From positions 1,295,832 to 1,359,831 of the forward strand of contig MU004191.1 of NCBI GenBank assembly GCA_010093605.1: a stretch of 64,000 nt of DNA, given 5' to 3'. Positions 54,814-64,000 of this stretch are shown here, one piece after another (position 1 is the first letter of the stretch; the number at the start of each line of letters is the position of its first letter). The position numbers and the translations under genes were made by a program. The notes beneath the pieces were generated by a model. It was not told the DNA's origin and made no database searches. It worked only from the letters and a program-made list of their open reading frames with translations. Origin of the DNA: Lophium mytilinum (Eukaryota > Ascomycota > Dothideomycetes > Mytilinidiales > Mytilinidiaceae).

Positions 54814-55239
54814 TGGGTGGAGTTTTTCATGAGATGAATACGGAGATTGGCTCACAACAATTTTCTTCCGCCTAATTTCTCGTCATTGATAGCGTTAGCG
54901 GTTATCTGAAGATCAAAACCTGAAGATATAGAAATGGTTGAAGAAAAGAACCTTGCCACTGTAGAAAACCCACTTTTCACCATTTCCCATCAAGATCTAT
55001 CCAAAATACCTGAAGTACAGTGACAGGCCACAAGTCTGGGCACACTGGTACGCCACTGCTTGGGGTACCCCTACAAGGGTTTAAAGACTCAAGGGCGATG
55101 TCAAGCTTCAAGCAGTGCAGATTAGACTGCTCCTTGACTAATTGCCCGCTCAGCAGCCAGGCTACCCCTAACAGTGGTGTTAGGTGGGCAGACTGGAGCG
55201 ATCTTGTGCCCAGACTTGTGGCCTAGGACTGTAGAATCA
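54814..55239. other. convergent intergenic region holding a MITE-like element
   Basis: Lies between the 3' ends of the DOMON gene and the 1009-aa protein gene. The inverted-repeat element at 55025-55224 fills nearly half of it and ends 15 bp from the stop codon of the latter. Confidence 0.6.
55025..55224. mobile_element. MITE-like element, 200 bp with perfect 20-bp inverted ends
   Basis: The ends, 55025-55044 and 55205-55224, are exact inverted copies starting AGGCCACAAG. Beyond the ends, similarity decays. Near the centre AGCAGT and ACTGCT form a second inverted pair, so the whole could fold as a long hairpin. No open frame is present. I see no convincing target-site duplication, so the superfamily is not assigned. 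It is not visibly RIPped. Confidence 0.7.
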
Positions 55240-58200
55240 TCAAAGAAGATTCAACACTTCAGGTGGGCTGCTCATGATACTTTGCAAAGCTGCGAGTGTT
55301 GCCGACAGCTCAGAATTCGGCGTAGCAGTCGCTCCTCCCGTTGTCGCTGGAGCCAGCTGCACAGAAGCGTCCGATGCCCACCCTCTTATACTATTTGTCG
55401 CCTTTGCGTTACCCTTGCTGACAAAGTCTTTTACAAAAGATCTATGCTGCGAAGCTAAGGCTGTCGGAGTCGAAGCATACGTTCCCAGCGCGGAAGACGC
55501 GCTTGGATTAGCAGCGAGCGCTTGAACCAAAGCTAGGAGCGTATCTTCGACACCTGTAGCAGTCTCGTTGAGTTTCAACGCGACATTTCTTTCGGCCATG
55601 TAGCTTTGCGCTCTGCCCACGTTGGCCAAGAGAGCGAGCTTTTTATCCGGAGTTGCCGCGTTCCACTTCTCCTCCGCGATGATGTTGTTCGGGAAGGTAA
55701 AGATTCTCGCTTTGACGCTGTTGATGTTCTGCTTCAGAAACACGAGGAGGTCCTGGTTCGTAGTACTTCCCAGGCTTTCCATAACCGCTTGGATCCACGT
55801 GTTCGCCGGATTGCTCGTGGTTGGCGTGCGGGGTGTATTCCAGAATATGTCAAAGATGTCATCACAGCTGAGCGTGCTTTCGAGAGTCTCAAGGAAGAGC
55901 GAGATCCAGTTGCCCTCGTAGATATGCTCGGCAGAGAACCCAACGTCGCCGATTTGGCTAGGGTTTGGTGGGTTCGAGGCTGTTGTGACTGCGAGATCTG
56001 TGCATTCAGTAGGATTTGCGGCTTGGTACCAATCACTGATAGTAATCGAGGCGAAGTTCATCCTGTCTGCGTAGTCGGGGTAAGTAGCCAACGTGATTTT
56101 GCTCGTGGTACCAGAACACTTGTAATTGTAGGTTCGTAGCCCCCGCTTCTCGAGTTGGCCTTTTAGTTCTCGGCGTTTCAAGATGTCTGTCACAAAGACT
56201 TAGACTATGTATATAGAGGAGTGTCTTGGAAGAAATTGTGTGCTTACCAAAGTATTCAGCGGAGTCGTCGATCTCTTTACATTTCGAGCATCCTGTGATC
56301 GGGCATGCATCCGCAGTGGTCGTGTAAGATGCACTCGACATGGACAACGTGCTTGATGTTACGGAGGTGCTGAGAGAGAGGCCAGTGATCACTGGAGAGG
56401 AAGATTCGTCCGATAACTTGGATGTTTCCAATGGCTCCGGCTTCCTCGACCGAGTGGTGTTTTTGTAGCCGGTGAAAGTCGATATGGATAGTAGTGTGAC
56501 TGTTGATGAGTCGCTGTGCCGCACTGACCTAGCCGTGGTGGAAATAGATACTTCACTAGTCATGTCGGTAGCGGTCGAACTATCACTTGATTGAGTTCTG
56601 GACTTCGAAAGTCGTTTGGTCGTTGGCTTTTGGGAAGGAGAGATATCAATCTCGGTCGTCTTCGTTTTCTCAGAAACGGCAGGAGTAGTTGAGATTCCTT
56701 CTTTAGAGATTGAAATAAGGGTAGAGGACTTTTTTGAGACCAGTTTCGAAGAGATCGGCTCTGATGTGGTGCGTAGTTCCGATTTCGTAATAGTTTTGGA
56801 AGGCTTCAGAGCCTTGGAATGACTTGCAGGATTTTTCTTGCCTGCGGTCGTCTTGGGTTCCTTCTTTTTTGCAGTCTTTTTTGCAGTCTTTTTTAGAGCC
56901 TTATTAGGGTTTACTAGTGTTCCTGTTTTCACGTTCTCCGCACCAAACGCAAAACACTTTGAGAACAATGGTCTTGTATCGCTCTATCACCACAATGTCA
57001 GACTAGAAGTGAGAATAGTTGCAATGTTGAGAGTTACGACGTACGTATAGTTCCTGAGTCCAGAAAGGATTCGCTTCGTTGCCAGCTGTAGCAGCCTGCA
57101 CAGATAGGTCGACTCCAACATTTGCATTTACATCTACTCCAAGCGTATGAAGCCCACCACATACACCAGTAGAGTCTGAAGCCGTCATAATTAGCGGATA
57201 AGCCTACCAGTTGTTGGGGTCTTTTCGTCTTACCGAACATTGCAGTGAAATCTGCAGAGATGTCAGGTAGCTTCAGGTTCAGTCCGACTTCAAATCCTTT
57301 CCCTGTAGTTGATGTCAATGATACGTCCGTATGTCTTTAATTGGCGGAGTGGCCTACCCAGAGCTTTCGCAGTAAGCTTGATTTTCGGCTCCGCGAATAT
57401 CTCAGCAGAACCTTCTACCTTTGCGCTGACTTGGAGGGGGATAGGAACTACATCCGGCATCCAACCCGAGAACTGGTTGTTTTCTGACTTCACTAGGTCG
57501 ACCACAACGATAGCCGAATTAGGCAAAGTCATGCGGGCACCCATTGTTGCGTGAGCCTCGCCTTCCCACTCGGCCATAGAGAAGCCACTGCGATGTTACA
57601 TTAGCTTCTAACAAGCACTGAAGACCGATGAAAGTATGAAGTATCTTACACGTCGACATCTAAGAACGCGCCGAGCTTCACAATTTTGGCAATCTCGATT
57701 CCATCGATAGGGATTGATACAATGGTCTTTTCCCAGTTGTACGCCGACGAGAGAGTTCCGCTTTCAGACATTGAAACCTCTAGGAAGGCTGCAACATCTT
57801 TCGGGGATATGGTCATCTTGGCCGAAGATATCTTGAACAAAGCAACATCAATGTCAAAATCGACGTTGAGGGAACCGCTTGTCCCACAGTTTGAGCAATC
57901 AAGGGACATGTCCACTCCAAAGGCAGTGGTACTGAAAAAGTTGCGATTGAAGGAACTAGCAAGATTCATAGAGAAATCCGGATCACCTCTGAGGGCAAGT
58001 CGCTTCTCCGGAGGCGGCGCTGGGGTATGGCCGACACTGAGACTGTAAGTGTGAGCAATCTCAGTCCAGTTCTTCTGATCTGCTGTCAGAAACGCCTTGG
58101 AATGCTGTGCATCATAGACTATGTTCGTAACTGTGAAAGGTTGTCGTTCTGCCGCAGGTCCGCAGCCTTCATAGTTCGCAATCATAACGAAGGTATTGTT

Positions 58201-58648
58201 GACGTCGTTGTTGACCCAATTCCAGACTCGTTGCGCGTATGCGAAGCTTGTATTATCCTTGAACTCGAGCATCATGTGGTCCGAGCAGTCGACAGATTTA
58301 AGCATTCCAGCAAATCGCTCCATGGAGATTATGTTTTCATAATCCCCCGTGAAGTACAACGTCAAGTTGGCGTATACAATGTCTCCAGCACCTATGACAT
58401 TTGTTAGATTGGTGCAAAGACCTAGACGCGGGAAAATTGAGCATACTATATCCACCCCAATAGAAAGTCTCGAAATCTTGTAGGTCCAGTGATTCGGTGT
58501 GATTCCACTGCCGTTTCTGGTGGCCATGCTGACCACCAGTCAAATCGTCAGGGTGAGAGACGGGAAACAATTTCAAAGCCAGGGTATCAGGAAGTAGCAA
58601 AAGGAGCGTGAGAATCGAGAGACCTAATGAGTAGATCTGTCGATACAT
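55240..58648 (-). CDS. large secreted mosaic glycoprotein (DUF7029/DUF7223-type)
   Basis: Seven exons on the minus strand (58447-58648, 57650-58391, 57358-57587, 57234-57302, 57045-57175, 56248-56956, 55240-56186) give 1009 aa in one frame. A strong signal peptide (MYRQIYSLGLSILTLLLLLP) opens it. The N-terminal module (TLYFTGDYENIISMERFAG) and the following SSAYNWEKTIVSIPIDG / GAFLDVDVGFSMAEW region match my memory of paired fungal secreted domains named DUF7029 and DUF7223. A Lys-rich stretch with KKTAKKTAKKK and a long Ser/Thr-rich stalk follow. The C-terminal 310 residues form a separate domain (WYQAANPTEC, YNYKCSGTTSKIT) that I do not recognise. No GPI signal is evident. Function is unknown; the surface or extracellular location is inferred from the signal peptide and stalk. 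Confidence 0.8.
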
Positions 58649-60025
58649 ATCCAGCGCAGTGAGTACTGTAACGAGTGAAAGATTTGATAGACTTAGAGAA
58701 GCACGATCAAAGTACAAAAAGCGAAAGATCTGAAAGACGATATCTTGAAGGAATGGAATGTTGTGACAAAATATGCTAGAGAGCGATCTACATTTATAGT
58801 TCGTATACAGATTCCCTCATTCTCCTAGGCACTTCCGTGGCTGGACCTGACTTACGGGAAGGTTGTTCAAGGGCGTGGCTTGTAGCAGCCGATATGTATT
58901 CCGCAACACCAACGGTGACTTGTGAACTTGACATACGAGAACTGTGCTATTCAAGGGCATACCTTGTAGCAGCCAAGATCTATCTCGCAACACCGACGGA
59001 TGCTTCTGCACTGACAAGAGATGGGGGCGGCATGGTGTTGGTTGCCCATTCGCTACTGTCGGGAATTACAGTTTGGAGTACAGGAGAGGGCAGACAATAC
59101 ACGAGCCTTGGCTCGTACAAACCATCGGAGTGGCTTTAGCAATGCCACGGCCAAGACAGGGCTGAAACGTGGAGAGGTGAGAGCGAGACACTCTCCTCCC
59201 GTGAGGCTAAATTTGGCTGGCCATGCAGACTCTTATGGACGAAAATAGGCTAGACAGGTGCTGGAAATGAACCACTCCGCACCTGAGGTTCAATTTGGAT
59301 AGAGAGTTCTCAAAGCTTGCTGTGACACGCCATCTTGTCCTCGTGGTGCATCCTGGACTTAGCGCCACTGATGCTTTCAACTCTGCTTGAAAAAGTTGCA
59401 CACCGTCAGGGTCCTCTAGGGGTAACAGTGGCAGTGACAAGGCCACGAGATACCTGTACCTAGAGTAGCTGAAGATGAAATACATAGGTGTGCTGCTATA
59501 TTCGGCGCAGCGCGTAGTGGAACAAAGCCAAGGTTGGGGGCTGATATATTTCATCGAAACACAACACGAGGAATACGGGTCAGTGCTAGAATAACCGACC
59601 GAGAAACGTCAGCTCGAGGCCAAGCCCGATACTTCGGCAAGCCGAGGTGCCCCGATGGATGGCAGGAGATAGCGGTGAGGTTGTGAGAGGCAAATGGTGT
59701 TCAGTGGAAGAAGGGCCTTGGCTCCGAATCTTCTGCATGGTCACTTCCTTTCCTTTCTTATCGGCAAACAAGGCTTTTGATAGCTAGCAGAATATCTGTC
59801 AACAATTCGTGAGCTAAAGAATCTCATCGTGAATGGGAATCGAGAATAAATGATGATGAAGCGAGTAGAGTCTTGTGCGGAGTGCTCATAAGGCGCTTTT
59901 GCATTGCCGCTAACCAGTTTAAGCAGGGTGCGCACCAAGCCGCTAATCCTTCACTCGTCCACCGCCCGGCAGTATATTCAGAGTTCAGGCGCAGAGCTTC
60001 GTTGGGCAAAACACGACATCACAAC
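58649..60025. other. divergent intergenic region
   Basis: About 1.4 kb upstream of both the mosaic glycoprotein gene and the CTNNBL1 gene. It contains the 81-bp tandem duplication. Other open frames have no domains. Confidence 0.5.
58848..59011. repeat. tandem duplication, 2 x about 81 bp
   Basis: Two adjacent units share TTCAAGGGC, CTTGTAGCAGCC, CGCAACACC and CGG in the same order and spacing, with about a quarter of positions changed. It lies 200-360 bp upstream of the mosaic glycoprotein gene, so it may duplicate promoter sites. Confidence 0.8.
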
Positions 60026-61867
60026 ATGACCTCGATCGACGATCTCTTCAAGAAACCGAACCTCCCCTCGAAGCGCAAGCTCGAAGACCTCCCAGACCCC
60101 TCGAAATCCTACAAGTCCGCAAAAGTATCCACCAATGGCCACGTCAAGCAGTACGCGACACCTTTCGCGGTGGATGAGATAGATGAGGAAGAGGAGGCAG
60201 GGCCGCAGTTGCCCTCCGATATCCAGCCAGAGGATGGACCTAACGAAGATGATGAAGGCCGATTCTTTGGCACCGGCATAGACGACAACGCCAAACAAGC
60301 TCTCGATTACTTAGACACACGAGAGGCTGAGGAACGATTCGTGGACGAGAAGATAGACAGCTCTTGGCTCCGTAAGCTGGCCCTGAACTTCGAAAAGCGG
60401 ATATCAAAGAACTCTGAGCTCCGCGCGAAGTTTGAGGACGAGCCTCAGAAGTTCATAAACTCTGAAGCCGACTTGGATACGGACATCAAAACGCTATCGA
60501 TCCTTTCCGAACATCCAGAGCTATACGAAGAATTTGCAAAGCTGGGCTGTGTCAATTCACTAGTGTCGTTGTTGGCCCACGAAAACACCGACATTGCGAT
60601 TGATGCAATCGAGATCATTTCTGAGCTCACAGACGACGACGTCGAGGCCACTCCCGAGCAATGGGATGCGCTTTTCGCGGCAATGTTTGAGGCAGATCTG
60701 TTGGGACTGCTTGTCTCGAACTTCTCACGTTTTCACGAAGATAATGAGGCTGACCGTAGTGGCGTATACCACTCTCTCAGTGTCATAGAGAACCTGGCCT
60801 CCCAACCCGCCAACTCGGACCGCATAGGCAGAGACACCGCCCTTTCCAAATGGCTACTCGACCGCATACAGAAGATAGAGTCATCCGTATCCCAGAACAA
60901 GCAATACGCGGCCGAAATCCTCGCTATTCTATCCCAGTCCTCCTCGCTCAACCGTAAACGCTTAAGCGACCTCGACGCCGTCAATATATTCCTTGAACTC
61001 CTTGCGGCATACCGAAAGCGCGACCCACATAAGGACGGAGAGGAAGAAGAATATGTCGAAAACCTCTTCGATTGCCTCACTTGTTTAGTGGATGAGCCGG
61101 AAGGAAAGACGAAGTTTGTGGAAGGTGAAGGGGTCGAGCTATGTCTAATTATGCTACGAGAAGGAAAGATGAGCAAGCCGCGGGCGTTGCGGGTACTAGA
61201 TCATGCTGTGGGCTACGCCGAGGCCAAGGAGCCTGATCCCAGTTCTAAAAAAGGCAAGTCTAAGAGGGAAGAAGAAGAGAGTGTCAACCCAAACCGCGGT
61301 GCCTTAGTCTGCGAGAAAGTGGTAGAAGCTGCTGGCTTGAAGACGATTTTCCGCATGTTCATGAAGAAGCAAGACGCTGCAACTACCGAGCACCTCCTAG
61401 GTATTTTCGCCGCTATGCTTCGATCATTACCTGCAATGTCAGCTGCCCGGATACGCACTCTTGCTAAGTTCATGGAGAAGGACTACGAAAAGATCACAAA
61501 ACTGGTCACTTTGAGGAGGGATTTTGCCGGGCGAGTCGAGATGGTGGACGCACGGATCAAGGAGGAAAGGAGGAATCTGAGCAAGGAAGAAGTTGACACT
61601 ATGGCGGATAATTGGTTTTCTCAACGTCTGGACGGAGGTTTGTTCAGTCTACAAATGGTAGATGTGATCCTCGCATGGTTAATCGCGGAAGACGATGGCG
61701 CGAAGGCAGCGATCGTTAAGGCGCTAGCCGAACGCGATGAAAGTGTGGACGACATCAAAATAACTCTGCGAGAGCAGCTGACTGAAATTGACGCGGTCAC
61801 TGGGGATGGTTCGGAGCAGGCAAACCTACGGGAGATGCTGGAAACTTTGGTTGGATTTTTGGTATGA
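60026..61867 (+). CDS. beta-catenin-like protein 1 homologue (CTNNBL1), armadillo-repeat nuclear protein
   Basis: Intronless, 613 aa. The N-terminus MTSIDDLFKKPNLPSKRKLE is followed by a short basic region and an acidic stretch (DEIDEEEEAGPQ). The CTNNBL1 family core then runs from ALDYLDTREAEERFVDEKIDS-type sequence through NFEKRISKNSELRAKF and DIKTLSILSEHPELYEEF to the C-terminus. In animals and fission yeast the protein associates with the Prp19/CDC5 spliceosomal complex and CDC5L. Six to seven armadillo-like helical repeats are expected and the hydrophobic pattern agrees. Lysine-rich KKGKSKREEEES inside the repeats could be an insertion loop. The start was taken at the ATG, although in-frame sequence continues upstream without an ATG. 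Confidence 0.93.
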   Translation: MTSIDDLFKKPNLPSKRKLEDLPDPSKSYKSAKVSTNGHVKQYATPFAVDEIDEEEEAGPQLPSDIQPEDGPNEDDEGRFFGTGIDDNAKQALDYLDTREAEERFVDEKIDSSWLRKLALNFEKRISKNSELRAKFEDEPQKFINSEADLDTDIKTLSILSEHPELYEEFAKLGCVNSLVSLLAHENTDIAIDAIEIISELTDDDVEATPEQWDALFAAMFEADLLGLLVSNFSRFHEDNEADRSGVYHSLSVIENLASQPANSDRIGRDTALSKWLLDRIQKIESSVSQNKQYAAEILAILSQSSSLNRKRLSDLDAVNIFLELLAAYRKRDPHKDGEEEEYVENLFDCLTCLVDEPEGKTKFVEGEGVELCLIMLREGKMSKPRALRVLDHAVGYAEAKEPDPSSKKGKSKREEEESVNPNRGALVCEKVVEAAGLKTIFRMFMKKQDAATTEHLLGIFAAMLRSLPAMSAARIRTLAKFMEKDYEKITKLVTLRRDFAGRVEMVDARIKEERRNLSKEEVDTMADNWFSQRLDGGLFSLQMVDVILAWLIAEDDGAKAAIVKALAERDESVDDIKITLREQLTEIDAVTGDGSEQANLREMLETLVGFLV

Positions 61868-62695
61868 AAATCTGATATTCAAGACTGCATTGTGGTCATG
61901 ATCATAAACATACATCCTGTCCAAAGTGCTGAGGTTCCGTTGAAGAAAGTCGGATAGTGGTGAGTGAGTGTCCACATATTGATAAGCTTTTAGCGGTGTA
62001 CCATGGATGAAGCAAAACTGTAATGTTTCTAGATGCAAAAACTATCCTTGGAACCTCCACGTACTTCGTCACCTGCCTCGATGGACGCACCATAAAAACT
62101 CAACGTCCTCAGATTTTTATTCTCACAGCTTCTTCGAACTCGACTTTATCAAACATCATAAGAATGTCATTAACGACTACCTCCTCCAGTGTTCTTGCTT
62201 TCATTTGTCATGCTGGAGCGGCTTCATCGTCGAGCCTCCTCAAGATGGCCGTCATAGCTACCTCTCGCCATGTACCCAGTTTTGCTAGTCAAGCTCGAGC
62301 GCCTGTTAGGCGCCCTTTGTTGAACCATTTTCAATTCAATGCCGCTAGAGGTATGCTTTAATTTCAAGTCTCTGAAAATGTATTAGGACATAAGCCTATA
62401 GACACGTCACTGCCACTGTTTGGGGTTGCTTAAATATCTTCGAAAGACTTCACAGGACCTGTAAGTATGTCACCGCAACCTCTTGTCTGGCCTTTCGACA
62501 TTCCAGATCGAAAGAATGCCTAGCTGAGCCACTCGAATGTCGTGGTGGCCGTCTATCAGATAAAATTGAAAAGGCATAAGCACCATATGCAACAACTAGC
62601 AAAGTGTACACAGGCTTGGGTTCTAGAATTGTTCAAATATCTCCATTCTACCAAGAGCTACTTGCTAACTCGCCACAGGCACAGCCAACGCAGCG
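61868..62695. other. region between CTNNBL1 and the coiled-coil gene, with a possible 5' exon
   Basis: Mostly unassigned. The open segment 62245-62350 (M-A-V-I-A-T-S start, RHVPSFASQARAPVRRPLL) looks like a mitochondrial presequence and ends in a good donor (AGAG|GTATGC). Joined through a 328-nt intron to the acceptor at 62678, it would be in frame with the coiled-coil gene. The evidence is suggestive only. Confidence 0.35.
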
Positions 62696-63378
62696 ATGAC
62701 CTCTCGTTCAACCAGCCGTAGACTCAGGGCTCCAGCCGCCGCATGGGGCAACTCCCAGACCTTCCATACCGCTCGCTACTCAACCTTCCATAGAGAGAGT
62801 AAGAGATACCCCCCTCCCGTCTCCTCACCACTGACTTGCCAGACCTCGCCGGAGATCTCTCCCGCACCACCCCCATCACTTCCCTCGCCCAGCCCCAAGA
62901 CCAATCCGTCCGCAACGCCCTCCACCACAGTACGCCATTCCCCCCTTTCCCTTACCCCCAACCCAGCACGCCCTCACCTAACACGCAACCAGCCGTCACC
63001 CAAGACATCAAACACCTAAAAGAAACCAACGAGCGCCTGGAAGCCGACAACCGCCAACTCGAAACCGCCGAGCGCCTCCCCTCCCACAACACCACCCTGC
63101 TCTCGCTCAACAAGCGCCTCTACGAGAAAAACGTGTCCCTGCGCCAGGAAAACACGGCGATGCAGCAGCAGGTCGAGCAGCTGCAGCTCCAGTGTTTCGT
63201 AAAGGCGCACACGCCTCACCCAGCTACACCGAAAAACGCCTCTCCATCGCCGCCGCGAGTCTCCAGCGTCGTGGTGGAGCGGGGAGAGGTCGTGGTCGTG
63301 GAGGGGGGTGAAGTGGGTTGGGTGGATGGCGGGGAGTTTTGGGCTGATGTTTTGGGGGACGGGGACGCACGACTGTGA
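62696..63378 (+). CDS. small coiled-coil protein, possibly mitochondrial
   Basis: No family recognised. Exons 62696-62798 and 62843-63378 give 212 aa. The first exon is basic and Ser/Arg-rich (MTSRSTSRRLRAPAAAW), presequence-like. The middle is Pro-rich. A coiled coil spans TQDIKHLKETNERLEADN to NTAMQQQVEQLQL, and the tail is a Val/Glu/Gly-rich stretch. A further 63-nt segment, 62930-62992, has GT-AG ends and a CTAAC branch site and is a multiple of three, so it may be an optional intron: both forms keep the frame. An upstream exon at 62245-62350 may extend the N-terminus. The gene is real by codon continuity and splice signals, but the function is unknown. Confidence 0.55.
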
Positions 63379-64000
63379 TTTAACGCTTTGGGGCTTCTTG
63401 TGGGCGTACTTGGGGATGATGTGGCTTATATTTGCTTTTTAGATGGGGGGTGGGTGAGATGGGGTAGTGGTCGTGAGGGGATGAGTTCTACACTCAATCG
63501 TATGTTAGTTATGTAGATGTACATAGGAAGGAAATCTCAATGCTCGTGATACCTATTGTAGTCGTTTTCGCTTGGTATTTATAGGGAAGCGACGTGTTAG
63601 GTATCTTCATCAACACACTATGCTAACATTAGGATTAGCCTGGAGCATATGAAAAGCTTACAGGGGATCAATCACTATGTATGGGTCGCTCGTCTTTTCG
63701 CCTAGAGCTATGAATGCAATTGCGGAGAAGTGAGTTTGCTAGAACCCGAGTTGCACGCACGGTGGGCTCGACGGGTTGTGAGTTCGCCGAGCTGCCTTAT
63801 ATGTGTATTGGATGGTCCTTAGAAGCTACGAGCAGCTTCATCCTGTCAACCTCGACGTACGCGTGCCAGACGCTCGAATCGGAAGCGTCTGAAAACGGTA
63901 TATTCGCAACTATATGGGGTGCTTCACATCATTACCTTTTTTGCCAGGGTGCCACTTGTAATGCGACAAAGCTCGACTTACTAGATCGTGGATTGTGCGA
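63379..64000. other. terminal intergenic region
   Basis: No gene, tRNA or repeat is recognised in the last 620 bases. The first 100 bases are G-rich. Confidence 0.5.

Overview
The window is nuclear DNA of a filamentous ascomycete (Pezizomycotina). The signs are many short spliceosomal introns (about 46-70 nt), HET-domain and ubiquitin-like-domain (ULD) genes, a Zn2Cys6 regulator, Golgi apyrase, DASH subunit Dad1, a spliced nuclear tRNA, and a transposon remnant almost stripped of CpA/TpG as expected from repeat-induced point mutation (RIP). A dothideomycete is my guess, but nothing here proves the class. The exon-intron models are mine, built from splice signals, reading phase and family conservation. 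All spliced models given exact exons have total lengths divisible by three.

Layout. 0.5-15.2 kb is a housekeeping and transport block: an NCS1 permease, the U3 snoRNP protein Imp4, an alpha/beta hydrolase, the pre-60S factor Ipi1, a Zn2Cys6 regulator, mitochondrial uS12, a single-pass PPxY protein and a MATE transporter. 16-27 kb is an accessory island: a damaged HeLo-like/ULD gene, a 2.17-kb RIP-degraded DNA transposon with 42-bp inverted ends and TA duplications, an intact HET gene, and a degraded HET gene bracketed by 141-bp direct repeats. 27.3-36.5 kb carries a Golgi apyrase, a class I glutamine amidotransferase, an MFS transporter facing a cyanamide hydratase, and a membrane protein with a J-like HPDK segment. 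38.7-51.4 kb carries a vacuolar Ca2+-ATPase, a medium-chain dehydrogenase, tRNA-Asn, dad1, rho4, a long-chain-base phosphate phosphatase and an Acr3 arsenite transporter. 53.2-63.4 kb carries a DOMON/cytochrome b561 protein, a 200-bp MITE-like inverted-repeat element, a 1009-aa secreted mosaic protein, a CTNNBL1 homologue and a coiled-coil protein.

How the genes relate. Most are independent core functions: ribosome biogenesis (imp4, ipi1), mitochondrial translation (mrps12), ion and metabolite transport (NCS1, MATE, MFS, pmc1, acr3), sphingolipid turnover, Rho signalling and kinetochore assembly. No secondary-metabolite backbone gene is present. The most suggestive pairing is cyanamide hydratase tail to tail with an MFS transporter. 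The 16-27 kb island looks like a turning-over non-self-recognition locus: two cell-death-type receptor families next to a RIPped transposon, one HET copy decayed, and repeats that could support unequal exchange. Two introns, in imp4 and acr3, use GC donors in the same AG|GCAAGC context.
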